Made by a program: the position numbers and the translations under genes
The notes under the pieces: model-generated
Database searches by the model: none
What the model was told of the DNA's origin: nothing
Seen by the model: only the letters and a program-made list of their open reading frames with translations
NCBI RefSeq assembly: GCF_001717955.1
Contig: NZ_CP014168.1
Span: 2,203,501 to 2,267,500 of the forward strand
Origin: Sphingomonas panacis
Lineage (GTDB): Bacteria; Pseudomonadota; Alphaproteobacteria; Sphingomonadales; Sphingomonadaceae
Direction of reading: 5' to 3'
DNA length: 64,000 bases
Shown here: positions 37,060 through 46,248 of the stretch, piece by piece
How positions within the stretch are numbered: position 1 is the first letter of the stretch
How the letters are laid out: each line of letters begins with the position of its first letter

Positions 37060-37905
37060 ATGAGAACGCCCCTTTTTTCATTTTTCTCGGCGGCGCTGGT
37101 TCCGCTTACGGCCGCGACGTGCGCGAACGCACCGCAGAACAAGCAAGCGCTCGAGAATTTGCCTGTAAAGATCATTCTAGTTGGAGATTCCACGACAGCT
37201 CAAGCCACGGGTTGGGGCGGCGCATTCTGCGATCTGCACGTATCGCCGATGGTCGCCTGCTTGCCGTTGGGGCGCGGTGGTCGCAGTTCCAAGACGTATC
37301 GCGAGGAAGGTTCTTGGCAACTTGCTCTCAACGAGATGCGGACCCCGGGATATGCGGCAACTTATGTGCTGATCGAACTGGGGCACAACGATAAAAATTC
37401 TGACCCAACAATCGGAACGGATATCAAGACCGTGTTCCCAGAAAATATTGCCCGTTTTATCGCAGAGGGACGGGCCGCGGGGGCTATTCCAGTGATAATC
37501 ACTCCGCTTGCCTCGCGGCACTTCCGGGCAGGGAAGCTGGACGATACGATCGCGCCTTGGGCGGCGCAGGTCCGCGCTGTCGCTAGCAAGGCTGGTGTGC
37601 CGGTGGTTGACTTGAACCGCAGCAGCGAGGCATTCTACCAGAAGCTGGGAGCGGTCGGCGCGCTGAGCCTTGAGGTGCATTCGCCCAGTGCCGCCGAACA
37701 GCTCGCTGCGGCAAGCGGAAGCACGCTGGACGGAAGAATCAGCGATAGTGTTCCGGCCAGCGAGTCAGTGCGGGCCAACGATCCGCGGCGGTCTTACCAG
37801 GCGGACTACATTCACCTCAATCCTCGCGGCGCCGGCGCGATATCCGGTCTTGTGGCGGATGGCCTTGTCCAAGCGGTTCCCGAATTGCGCGGACGGATAC
37901 GCTAA
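37060..37905 (+). CDS. Secreted SGNH hydrolase, rhamnogalacturonan-acetylesterase-like
   Basis: A 281-residue exported esterase. It has a signal peptide (MRTPLFSFFSAALVPLTAAT). The SGNH blocks are all seen: block I LVGDSTTAQ (catalytic Ser, near residue 43), Gly in LGRGGRSSKTY (block II), Asn in ELGHNDKNSD (block III) and the C-terminal Asp-x-x-His in ADYIHLNPRG (block V). The GDST start and this spacing match the rhamnogalacturonan acetylesterase group, which removes O-acetyl from pectic or similar glycans. It is 2 bp ahead of a secreted beta-helix gene, inside a cluster that also has three acetyltransferases, so it may edit acetylation of the cell's own polymer. Confidence 0.85.
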   Translation: MRTPLFSFFSAALVPLTAATCANAPQNKQALENLPVKIILVGDSTTAQATGWGGAFCDLHVSPMVACLPLGRGGRSSKTYREEGSWQLALNEMRTPGYAATYVLIELGHNDKNSDPTIGTDIKTVFPENIARFIAEGRAAGAIPVIITPLASRHFRAGKLDDTIAPWAAQVRAVASKAGVPVVDLNRSSEAFYQKLGAVGALSLEVHSPSAAEQLAAASGSTLDGRISDSVPASESVRANDPRRSYQADYIHLNPRGAGAISGLVADGLVQAVPELRGRIR

Positions 37906-37907
37906 TC

Positions 37908-39848
37908 ATGTCCAGCAGCCCCAGGTCAATCGGTAAAATCCTTTTTAGCTGTCTGATTGTCGCGACCAGTGGTGCAGCGGTTTCTACGGGACGAGCGTCG
38001 CCGAGGTTGGCTGTATATGTCGCGACTGATGGCGACGATCGTAATGACGGCTCGGCGCCCGCCCGCGGCACCGACGGGAAAGGCCCCGTGCGCACGATCA
38101 CCCGCGCACAGTCGATAGTACGGTCATTGCGCGCCAAGACTTCTGACCGTGGCGTAGATGTCCTGCTAGCCGGGGGCACCTACGTTCTATCGCAGCCGCT
38201 TCGACTCGGGCCTGAAGATTCGGGCGCGCCGAATGCACCTGTCACCTATCGGGCAGAACCGGGCGCGAGCGTTACGTTAAGCGGCGGCAGCCCGGTCGGT
38301 CCGTGGCATGCAGGAAGTTCCGGAGAGTGGATTGCGGCACTCGATCTGCACGCGAGTGCGGGCATCTGTCCTACCCAACTGTTCGTCGGCAACCAGCGTC
38401 GCGGGCGGCCGCGACTGCCGTCGTCTGGTACGTTCGAAATGGGGTCAGCTTTTCCGACCCCGGCCGGCGGCGCGGCGGTTGTTGACCGATTCACTGTAAA
38501 GGCCGGCGACCTCCCCGTCGGGTTTCACCCGGATGCGGCGACGGAGATCGTTATCATAGACGCGTGGACCGCCTCGCGCTTGTGGTTGGCTCGGTACGAT
38601 AAGGGTTCGCGCCAGATCGATCTCCGCGGCGACTTCATCGGCCACGGCGTCCAACGCGAGTTCAGGGCTGGGCTACCCTATTATATTGAAAACGCGCCGA
38701 CTAGACAGTTGGCGCCCGGAACCTGGCAGTGCGATCCGCAGTCACGCTCGATACGGTATCAGCCAATTCCCGGTGAGACCCCGGGGACGCTCAAGGCGGT
38801 TGTGCCACGGCTCTCGCAATTGCTGGTAATAGGGGGTAGTGTGGCCGCGCCGGTGCACGATGTCGCTTTTCGCGATATCGCCTTCGCGCATGGTGCTTGG
38901 GCGGTGCCAACAGAAGGTTGGGCGGCGATGCAGGCTGAGGTTGGGCTGTCCGCAGCACTCGAATTGGCGAATTGTCATGACGTCTTGCTCAGCGGCATCA
39001 CTGTAGAGCATACGGGGGCAAACGGGATCGGCATCCGCGCCAATTGCGCCCACGTCGCGATCACGGGCTCGCATCTGCACGATTTGGGAGGAGGCGGGAT
39101 CTCGGTCGGATCCTTTCAGCGCAAGCCGATGCTGGGGTCCGCTTGGACGGCCGGCGACGTAGCGAAGGGGGAAACAACCGACATCCAGATCGTTGGCAAC
39201 GATATATATGGGCTGGGGCGCATCCAACATGCCGCTGCAGGCGTATTGAGCGGGCAGGCGAGTCACGTGCGTATTGCCGAGAACCGCATAAGCGATTTAT
39301 ATTACAGCGGGATATCGATGGGCTGGGTGTGGAACGACGGTCCGTCGCTGAGTCACGACAACAGCGTGACTGGGAACGCCATCGATCATTACGGGCAAGG
39401 TATGATGTCTGATTTCGGCGGCATTTATACGCTCGGCCGTCAGGAAGGTACAGTAGTTTCGGACAATCGACTTTCGAATGGGAACGCACGCGATTACGGC
39501 GGTTGGGGGATTTATGCGGATCAGGGTAGTTCTGGAATCCGATTTGAGCAAAATGTAATTTCTTCCACCTCTCATGCCGGCATTTTCGTACACATGCCTG
39601 GAAAACTGTCCTTTGCGCGCGACATGATCGTGAATGTTGGCGAAGCGGGGATCCGATGCAGTGCGAGCTCGAATAGCGTCGTTCATTTTGAAAACGAATC
39701 CGTTCGTTTGGCAGAAAATATAACGGCAGTGCAGCATTGCGAGAGCCCGAGCATTAGCTTTGCCGCCCTGAAAGTCGTGCGAGACGGCAAAACCACTGTA
39801 TTGGGCAAGCCGCTTGGCTCAACGGCGTTCGTGACCGGCGATCGCTGA
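37908..39848 (+). CDS. Secreted right-handed beta-helix protein
   Basis: A 646-residue exported protein with a signal peptide (ILFSCLIVATSGAAV). The N-terminal block YVATDGDDRNDGSAPARGTD, then VRTITRAQSIVRSLRAK, is the same DUF1565-like entry as in the beta-helix gene at 14.3 kb, although the sequences are not close. The C-terminal half shows parallel beta-helix coils with repeated G-x-x-x-N steps (ITGSHLHDLGGGGISVG, VTGNAIDHYGQGM, ENRISDLYYSGISMG). It may be a polysaccharide lyase, glycosidase or epimerase; no catalytic triad was identified. It begins 2 bp after the acetylesterase stop, which indicates tight coupling, so both likely act on the cluster's polymer. Confidence 0.82.
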   Translation: MSSSPRSIGKILFSCLIVATSGAAVSTGRASPRLAVYVATDGDDRNDGSAPARGTDGKGPVRTITRAQSIVRSLRAKTSDRGVDVLLAGGTYVLSQPLRLGPEDSGAPNAPVTYRAEPGASVTLSGGSPVGPWHAGSSGEWIAALDLHASAGICPTQLFVGNQRRGRPRLPSSGTFEMGSAFPTPAGGAAVVDRFTVKAGDLPVGFHPDAATEIVIIDAWTASRLWLARYDKGSRQIDLRGDFIGHGVQREFRAGLPYYIENAPTRQLAPGTWQCDPQSRSIRYQPIPGETPGTLKAVVPRLSQLLVIGGSVAAPVHDVAFRDIAFAHGAWAVPTEGWAAMQAEVGLSAALELANCHDVLLSGITVEHTGANGIGIRANCAHVAITGSHLHDLGGGGISVGSFQRKPMLGSAWTAGDVAKGETTDIQIVGNDIYGLGRIQHAAAGVLSGQASHVRIAENRISDLYYSGISMGWVWNDGPSLSHDNSVTGNAIDHYGQGMMSDFGGIYTLGRQEGTVVSDNRLSNGNARDYGGWGIYADQGSSGIRFEQNVISSTSHAGIFVHMPGKLSFARDMIVNVGEAGIRCSASSNSVVHFENESVRLAENITAVQHCESPSISFAALKVVRDGKTTVLGKPLGSTAFVTGDR

Positions 39849-40629
39849 GTACTCAAACTGCGACTGCCTCACGTATGTAGAGGTGGTTCGGTTTGTCAGC
39901 ATAGGGTCTGCAACTGATAAGTGGGATCGTCCGCGGCTGGTTTGTCAAATTGCCGATGGGGTCGTCATCCAGATTTACGGCGGCGCTTATGCCTTTGGTA
40001 GGCCAGTGTCGTGGCTGGATATGATGGTGCCACCCATGAGTCGAGGAGTCGTCGCTATGGGCGGGTCAGAGACTGGCGCTGATCCCCGGCTCGCATGGAG
40101 AGTATGTGAGTTGGGAGCGGCCGGACTATATCCGTAAACAAGTGAGCGACAGTATTCCCGCCGGTCGGCATCTGGCGTCCTTAAGCACACGACGCCCTCT
40201 TCGAAGGACTCGCTCGCTGCCGGCGCTGGGATCGGAAACTAACCGTGCGCTACACTGGCGCCAGGCTGCACCAACAGACTTAGCGTTTTCTTGCCCCTCA
40301 CGGCAGCCAATGCAACCCTCGTCTTCAAGGCTGAGGCTGTGGTTCCGGCGCGGTCGCTCGCTCTGTGCTGCAGTTTTGGAAAGGCATCCGTATTTAATTT
40401 GGGCCTTCTGGCATCGCTTATTTTATGCTGCGGGGGCGAATGCGGTTTTCCGTTCGATAGCGATTGGCAGCCCCGCGCATCTCAGCTAACGGAAATGCGG
40501 ACCGGCGAGATCGGGCCAAAACCGATCGTTTTCCAGGGGGCGGGACATCATCGGCCTTGAGTATACATCTTTGCTGGCGGGGGCGTTGCGCAGCAGCAAT
40601 TGCGGTAATCCGAACATGAGGAGCTTCGT
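39849..40629. other. 780-bp region without a recognisable gene
   Basis: Three short plus-strand frames (39883-40137, 40106-40489, 40291-40560) overlap one another and resemble no family. Codon use looks random rather than coding. It may be decayed sequence left by a lost gene. There is no IS end or repeat that I can see. Confidence 0.4.
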
Positions 40630-41691
40630 GTGACGATACGGCGTACCGTGGTAGCGATCGGCCAACTCCCGCCACCGGTCAGCGGATTTTCTTATATTAC
40701 CGCGCGCGTGCTCGACGAGGCGGGATGTAATGTAAATCTGGCAAAGTACGATCTCGTAGGCACGCGCGGTGCCTCTGGGTTTCGCAAGCACTTATCGCGA
40801 GTAGCGGCGAGCGTCCGCGCCTGCATCGGGCTGGTAAGGCGCGCGCGTGCGGAGCGGCGGCTGTGTTATGTCGCATGTGAAGGCGGGCACGGCTTGGTAT
40901 ACACGCTCGCCGTCGTCACGGTCGCTCGGATATGCGGCTATCCTACGCAGCTTCATCATCACAGTTTCAATTATATTGATGCGAACAAAGCGCTAATGCG
41001 CGCGATACTTGCTGTTGCGCCGCGTATGACACATTTATTCCTCTGCTCGATCATGCGCGATAAGTTCGAGGTGCAGTATCGCCCGCAAACGTCGCGTATT
41101 GTTTCGAATGCTGCGTTTGTACCACCGCATCCAGTCGCGCGAGTGCCGGCGGGGGCGGGACCCGTCGTAGGTCATCTGAGTAACCTCACGCGCGAGAAGG
41201 GATTGTACATTTTCCTCGAGTTGCTCCGTCGCGCGGAACCGGAAGTGCGGGGCATTCTAGCCGGTCCGGTCGGCGACAATGAGGATCGTGCCGCGATCGA
41301 AGCGGCGGTACGTGATCTCGGTGCTCGGCTCGACTATCGCGGTCCGCTTTATGGCGAGGACAAGCAAGCCTTCTATGATGCGATCGACCTGTTCGTTTTT
41401 CCTACGCAATATGTAAACGAAGCGCAGCCAACCGTGTTATTCGAGGCGCTAGCTGCAGGATGTAAGCTCATCAGTTTCGATCGCGGTTGTATCGTGCGAC
41501 AGGTTGCGGCGGACGGGCTCGTGGTGGAGCGGGAGGACGACTTCGTTACTCGCGCGTTGGCGTGGATCGATTCGAATGCGTCGTTCTCCCGCGCCGATCG
41601 CGACTCTACGCGGCGGCGTTATGCTGATCGTCACGGGGCTGCGCGAGCCTCAATCCTGTCACTTTTTGAACCGGACTCCGTTCCCCGATGA
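40630..41691 (+). CDS. Glycosyltransferase, GT4-like
   Basis: A 353-residue glycosyltransferase with a GT-B fold. The N-terminal IGQLPPPVSGFSYITARVLD resembles GT4 enzymes whose first loop binds an acceptor. The C-terminal donor domain shows VGHLSNLTREKGLYIFLELL and the acidic motif region NEAQPTVLFEALAAGCKLIS with the E-x7-E pattern of GT4. The GTG start at 40630 has GAGGAG about 8 bp upstream. The gene overlaps the flippase start by 4 bp (ATGA), so they are cotranscribed. Confidence 0.85.
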   Translation: MTIRRTVVAIGQLPPPVSGFSYITARVLDEAGCNVNLAKYDLVGTRGASGFRKHLSRVAASVRACIGLVRRARAERRLCYVACEGGHGLVYTLAVVTVARICGYPTQLHHHSFNYIDANKALMRAILAVAPRMTHLFLCSIMRDKFEVQYRPQTSRIVSNAAFVPPHPVARVPAGAGPVVGHLSNLTREKGLYIFLELLRRAEPEVRGILAGPVGDNEDRAAIEAAVRDLGARLDYRGPLYGEDKQAFYDAIDLFVFPTQYVNEAQPTVLFEALAAGCKLISFDRGCIVRQVAADGLVVEREDDFVTRALAWIDSNASFSRADRDSTRRRYADRHGAARASILSLFEPDSVPR

Positions 41692-43178
41692 GCAATATTA
41701 AGCTGAACGCGCTAGCGCTTTACCTAAATTTTGTCGTGCTCGCTGTCGTCGGTCTGGTCATTAATCCTTTTCTGGTCCGTTTCCTCGGAGTCGATGCATT
41801 CGGTATTTGGAAGGCATGTCTACGTATACTTGATCTGACATCGGTTGCCGACGGTCGAGCGACGCAAGCGTTGAAATGGATAGTTGCGCGGGAGGAAGGT
41901 TCGGACGATCACGCTCGCAAGCAGCGCGACATCGGTGCTGCGATGGTGATATGGGCGATCTGGCTACCATTCTTGCTGGTCGCGATTGGCCTTACAATTT
42001 GGAGTCTGCCATCTCTCATAAATGGCCTTTCTCCGCAAAACATTTTGCTTGCCCGGCTAACGGCCGCCTTGCTTGGGCTGAACGTATTGCTGACGGCCTT
42101 GCTTGGCGTACCCGACGCGGTGCTTGCAGGTACGAATCAGGGCTATCGATCTTACAGCATGACGACGGTGTTTCTCGTCTGCAGCAATCTTGGTATGGTG
42201 TGGGCGGCATATTCCGGCTTCGGCATCATTGGGCTTGGGGTCGCTACACTGACTGGATCGGTCCTGAACGGTTCCGTGATGTGGGTTCTCGCGCGCCGCT
42301 ACGTGAGCTGGTGGGGGATCAAGCGGCCGCACTGGTCCGACGTTAGGCGCGTCCTTGGCTTCAGCAACTGGACACTCGTCTGGTCGCTCGTGCAAATGGC
42401 GATGCTGTCATCGGACGTGCTGCTGATTGGCTATTTGCGCGGTCCGGGAGATGTCGGCCGATACACCTTCTGTAGCTATGTCGCGCAGTTCGCGTTATCG
42501 ATCTGTCTAATGACGGGCAGCGCGGTAATGCCGCGGATTGGCAACATGATTGGCAGGAATGACGTGGACGCAGCGCGAGGGCTCCACGCCCGGGCGCGTG
42601 AGGTTCTGTTGCTGATTTTGGCGGCGAGCGCTTGTGGGCTTTTGCTATGCAACCGCGGCTTCGTGACAAAGTGGGTAGGGGCGACTTTTTACCTCGGCGA
42701 CAGCGTAAATTTCGGCATGGTTGCCGTGATGGTGCAATTGTCACTGATACGCTTCGACGCACAGATTCAGGACGTGAGCCTAAACATAACGCGCAAGGTG
42801 GTTTGGGGTTTGGTGACGCTGATACTCTCGTTGGCGCTCGCGGCGCTGTTTTACTGGCTTACCGCAAGCTTGGTGGGCATATTTATAGGCCTGATTGTCG
42901 GCCGCCTGCCGCTCAACATCGTCTTGCCGCGTTATGTCGCGGCGCTCATTCCAAGCGACGGCCGCTACTGGCTGGAACTCGCGGGCCTTTTCGGCGCTAT
43001 GGGGCTGGCTTTTGCGCTCTCGCAAATCTGGCACCCGCAAGGATGGATAGGACTGTTGATCGCGGGTGCGGTGGCGGTGGCGATCAGTTTGGCAATCTCT
43101 TATTTGTTTATCTTCTCCGTTAGTACGCGCGCCAGTGCGCGGCAGTCGTTTGCCTTATTAAAGGCGCGATATTTATGA
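41688..43178 (+). CDS. Wzx-type polysaccharide flippase
   Basis: A 496-residue inner-membrane protein with 12-14 hydrophobic segments, of the MATE-like/polysaccharide transport family. It starts NIKLNALALYLNFVVLAVVG and has FLGVDAFGIWKACLRILD, typical of the first helices of Wzx proteins. It would flip undecaprenyl-linked oligosaccharide repeat units to the periplasm for polymerisation. Its start overlaps the upstream glycosyltransferase stop. The presence of a flippase together with Wzy_C-type proteins supports a Wzx/Wzy route. Confidence 0.88.
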   Translation: MSNIKLNALALYLNFVVLAVVGLVINPFLVRFLGVDAFGIWKACLRILDLTSVADGRATQALKWIVAREEGSDDHARKQRDIGAAMVIWAIWLPFLLVAIGLTIWSLPSLINGLSPQNILLARLTAALLGLNVLLTALLGVPDAVLAGTNQGYRSYSMTTVFLVCSNLGMVWAAYSGFGIIGLGVATLTGSVLNGSVMWVLARRYVSWWGIKRPHWSDVRRVLGFSNWTLVWSLVQMAMLSSDVLLIGYLRGPGDVGRYTFCSYVAQFALSICLMTGSAVMPRIGNMIGRNDVDAARGLHARAREVLLLILAASACGLLLCNRGFVTKWVGATFYLGDSVNFGMVAVMVQLSLIRFDAQIQDVSLNITRKVVWGLVTLILSLALAALFYWLTASLVGIFIGLIVGRLPLNIVLPRYVAALIPSDGRYWLELAGLFGAMGLAFALSQIWHPQGWIGLLIAGAVAVAISLAISYLFIFSVSTRASARQSFALLKARYL

Positions 43179-43318
43179 GCGAACACGGTACATTCGTCGA
43201 TGGCGCAGGGTACGATGCAACTTGCTGGTACTGGGTGTCACTATCGAGGGGCTCGCGCGCGACACGCGGTTGATGCGGCTCGTGGAACGAACGTTCACCA
43301 CGTAGAAGGGGATCTGAC

Positions 43319-43828
43319 ATGATGGGGATGGCAAAGCGGATTTTGGCTTACGTTGACCGTCGGCGCGACCCTGAGGGCTATGCGCGCCGGATCGGCGTGC
43401 GCATGGGGAAGGGTTGCCGGCTAATCGACGTTGAATTCTCTACTGAACCATGGTTGATCACGCTTGGCGATCGTGTCAGCGCGACGCGGACGCGCTTCGA
43501 GACGCATGACGGGGGCGTTTGGGTATTCCGCGAGAGCGACTCGGATATCGATATTATTAAGCCGATCACCGTCGGGAGCAACGTCTTCATCGGTTACGGC
43601 ACCATCATCCTGCCAGGCGTGACGATCGGCGACAATGTCGTAATCGGTGCTGGTTCAGTGGTCTCACGCGATATTCCGTCGGATAGCGTCGCCGTAGGCG
43701 TCCCGGCGCGGGCCATCAAAACTTTCGACGCCTATCGCGACAGCACTCGTGCTGCAGCAGATCCAACGAAATCTCTCAACCCGAAGGACAAGCGCGCTTA
43801 CTTCGAAAAGAAATATTGCAAGGTCTAA
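43319..43828 (+). CDS. Hexapeptide-repeat acyltransferase
   Basis: A 169-residue left-handed beta-helix acyltransferase. The hexapeptide repeats are seen in [20 protein letters not shown] and [18 protein letters not shown], followed by the family end [10 protein letters not shown]. It likely adds acetyl groups to sugars of the repeat unit with acetyl-CoA. Ribosome-binding AAGGGG lies 8 bp ahead of the ATG. It is followed by a glycosyltransferase 4 bp after its stop. Substrate unknown. Confidence 0.85.
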   Translation: MMGMAKRILAYVDRRRDPEGYARRIGVRMGKGCRLIDVEFSTEPWLITLGDRVSATRTRFETHDGGVWVFRESDSDIDIIKPITVGSNVFIGYGTIILPGVTIGDNVVIGAGSVVSRDIPSDSVAVGVPARAIKTFDAYRDSTRAAADPTKSLNPKDKRAYFEKKYCKV

Positions 43829-43832
43829 TCAA

Positions 43833-44900
43833 ATGAAGCGCAAGATTTGCTTCCTTATTCCCGGGTTTTCCGATGGCGGTGCGCAGAAACAGTGCATTCT
43901 GCTATTAAACGAACTCCAGCGCTACGAGGATCTCGAGCTCACTGTCGTGTATTTTCACGCGGGCGTTCATGATAATTTACTGGTGCGCGATAGTCTTCGT
44001 GTTATTCAGTTGCCAGCACGCGGTTCCAATTACGATCCGCGTAATATCCTCGCTGTGAGGGCGGTGCTGCGCGAGGTGCGGCCGGATTTACTCTTCACCT
44101 GGCTTCATTCCTGCGATGTCTATGGCTTCTTCCTGCGGCGTGCTTTGCCCGGGATGCGCTGGTTAATGACCGAGCGCGATTCCTCGTACCCGAACGAGTT
44201 GCGGTACCGGCTGCGGCGTTTGCTGGGGCGTTTCGCTGACGGTATCGTCGCGAACTCGGAAAAGGGTTCGGATTATTGGCGGCAAGCGCGCGCACGGGGC
44301 CAGCTTTTCACCGTCAACAATATCGTGCCTGTTACGACAACTCTGTCAGATGCGCTTCAACCAGCGCGCATCGTGACGGTCGGCCGACTTGAGATTCAAA
44401 AGAACCCGTATGCTGTGGTCCAGGCGTTTGTGTCATTAGCGCGCGATCATCCTGAGATTGCCTTTGCCGTAATCGGCGCGGGTGCCGAGGAAGCATCGCT
44501 GAAGGCCTTGGTAGCGAAAGGCGGCGTAGCCAATAGGATCGATTTCCTTGGTTTCCGCCGCGACGTTCCCGCACAACTTCGCAACGCGCGGCTAGCCGTC
44601 AGTATGAGTCATCATGAAGGTTTGCCAAATGTAATGCTTGAAAGCGTCGCAGCGGGAACCCTTGTCGTCGCCTCTGACATTCCAGAGCATCGAGAGCTGT
44701 TCGGAGACGAATATCCCTTCTACGTCATCGAACGAACCGACCCCGTTTGCGTTGCGAGAGTGATAAAGGCGGCATTGTCAGTATGGCAGAATACTGGATT
44801 TTTAGCCCACGCGCAGGCACGGGTCGAGGCTATGGCGCCTAACAAGGTCGGGATGCGATACCGTGAAATTTTCGAGGATATTTTAGGGGAAAGAAATTGA
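43833..44900 (+). CDS. Glycosyltransferase, GT4-like
   Basis: A 355-residue GT-B glycosyltransferase. N-terminal MKRKICFLIPGFSDGGAQKQ is a typical GT4 start with the GGAQ loop. The donor half shows IVTVGRLEIQKNPYAVVQAF and the acidic E-x7-E region in SHHEGLPNVMLESVAAGTLV. The start at 43833 is chosen because it begins at the Rossmann strand and lies 4 bp after the acyltransferase stop. The stop overlaps a TTG start of the next acyltransferase. Confidence 0.88.
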   Translation: MKRKICFLIPGFSDGGAQKQCILLLNELQRYEDLELTVVYFHAGVHDNLLVRDSLRVIQLPARGSNYDPRNILAVRAVLREVRPDLLFTWLHSCDVYGFFLRRALPGMRWLMTERDSSYPNELRYRLRRLLGRFADGIVANSEKGSDYWRQARARGQLFTVNNIVPVTTTLSDALQPARIVTVGRLEIQKNPYAVVQAFVSLARDHPEIAFAVIGAGAEEASLKALVAKGGVANRIDFLGFRRDVPAQLRNARLAVSMSHHEGLPNVMLESVAAGTLVVASDIPEHRELFGDEYPFYVIERTDPVCVARVIKAALSVWQNTGFLAHAQARVEAMAPNKVGMRYREIFEDILGERN

Positions 44901-45442
44901 GATCGCTTAAACGGGTCGCCTCGCGGATCGCGCTACGCGGCCTAAAGCTGCTTGCTATCCCAATTGAAGCAGTAAGCGCACGCAGCTTCATGAAATTCTA
45001 CGTATGGGTGCTGAGATCCTACGGCGTCAGTTTCGCAGGTGAGCCTCGCTACATTTCCAACGGTGCCCGCTTCGATGATTTCTCGCTGGTGACGATCGGT
45101 GAGCGTTCTGTTATATCGCGGGATGTCGTTCTATTGACCCACGACTACTCGATCACGACTGCCCTAATCGCAAATGGAACAATGCCAGCGACCGATGTCG
45201 CCGTGCGCAGGCCGATCTCCATCGGTAACAATGTCTTTGTCGGTATGAATTCAGTGCTGCTTCCGGGAACCACGATCGGAGACAACGTCATCGTCGGCGC
45301 AGGGAGCGTCCTTCGCGGTACAATCGAATCGGACTCAATTATGGTCGGGAATCCAGCTGTCAAAATCGGCAGCCTTACCGATAAGCCAGAGCGTTGGATC
45401 GAGCGCAGTCAAGGAAAGTTCGCGCAGTTCGATCCTGCGTAG
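44897..45442 (+). CDS. Hexapeptide-repeat acyltransferase
   Basis: A 181-residue left-handed beta-helix acyltransferase. Coils include VTIGERSVISRDVVLLTHDY and PISIGNNVFVGMNSVLLPGT, then TIGDNVIVGAGSVL and the end MVGNPAVKIG. The TTG start at 44897 is supported by AGGGGAAAG just upstream and by the 4-bp overlap with the glycosyltransferase. It is the second of three such enzymes in the cluster, so the polymer is expected to be acetylated at several positions. Confidence 0.83.
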   Translation: MRSLKRVASRIALRGLKLLAIPIEAVSARSFMKFYVWVLRSYGVSFAGEPRYISNGARFDDFSLVTIGERSVISRDVVLLTHDYSITTALIANGTMPATDVAVRRPISIGNNVFVGMNSVLLPGTTIGDNVIVGAGSVLRGTIESDSIMVGNPAVKIGSLTDKPERWIERSQGKFAQFDPA

Positions 45443-45465
45443 CGTGCGATCTGTCTCGAAATGCC

Positions 45466-46038
45466 TCAGGGCAGTTGCTGAAACACTCTCTGCTTCAGAT
45501 ATTTCGCCGGGTTGCCACTGTAGATGCCCCATGGCTCAAGGTTGCGCATAGCGACCGCTCTTGCACCAAGTACCGCGCCTTCGCCGATCGTCACGCCAGG
45601 ACCGACAAACGCCTCGGCCGCGATCCAAGCGTTAGGTGCGACACGGATGGGGCGCAGCACAAGTTGAAAATAATAATCGTTCACGTCGTGGCTGCTAGCG
45701 CATAAATGAGCACCTTGGCTAATTACCGCCCGGTTGCCAATTTCGATTACCCCTTGATTGTACAAATTTGCCCTCGGTCCAATGATCACGCTGTCGCCAA
45801 TTGCTAGGTTGGACGGCAGCCAAATAATCGTGCTGCCATATATCCGCACGCCACGTCCGACCTTTGCGCCGAATAATCGTAAAAGGATGCAGCGCCATCG
45901 GTGAAGCGGTGGCGGCGTCCATTTGCCGAGTAATGTCCAGCACAGTTTCCAACAAATGCGTGTTATCCTGTTACGCAAGCTGAAGCTCGCGCCGCCGAGA
46001 TCGCGGTTGTTAGATGCTTGAGCGTCGATCAGAGTCAA
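45466..46038 (-). CDS. WcaF-like colanic-acid-type acetyltransferase
   Basis: A 190-residue hexapeptide acyltransferase with the characteristic N-terminal helix of the WcaF/colanic-acid group (ASFSLRNRITRICWKLCWTL) and repeats IIWLPSNLAIGDSVIIGPRA, ANLYNQGVIEIGNRAVISQG. The catalytic His is in CASSHDVND, and the end is IYSGNPAKYLKQR. It is on the minus strand, convergent with the preceding acyltransferase. It likely O-acetylates a repeat-unit sugar. Confidence 0.87.
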   Translation of the reverse strand: MTLIDAQASNNRDLGGASFSLRNRITRICWKLCWTLLGKWTPPPLHRWRCILLRLFGAKVGRGVRIYGSTIIWLPSNLAIGDSVIIGPRANLYNQGVIEIGNRAVISQGAHLCASSHDVNDYYFQLVLRPIRVAPNAWIAAEAFVGPGVTIGEGAVLGARAVAMRNLEPWGIYSGNPAKYLKQRVFQQLP

Positions 46039-46248
46039 ACTAATTTGTCCAAACTAAGAAAAGTCAAAATCAATAAAATAATCTCGACAATATAGAAAAT
46101 TGCTACATGGGGCAAGAAAAAACGAGACGCGTTGATCAATGAATGACGTTCTTATGCATCTCGCACCTCTTTGTTCGGATGGCGAAGCGAAGTAAATCGT
46201 TCCCGCTAGAATCTGCGGGGAGTCATCGAGGGTAAATCATGTTTTAAT

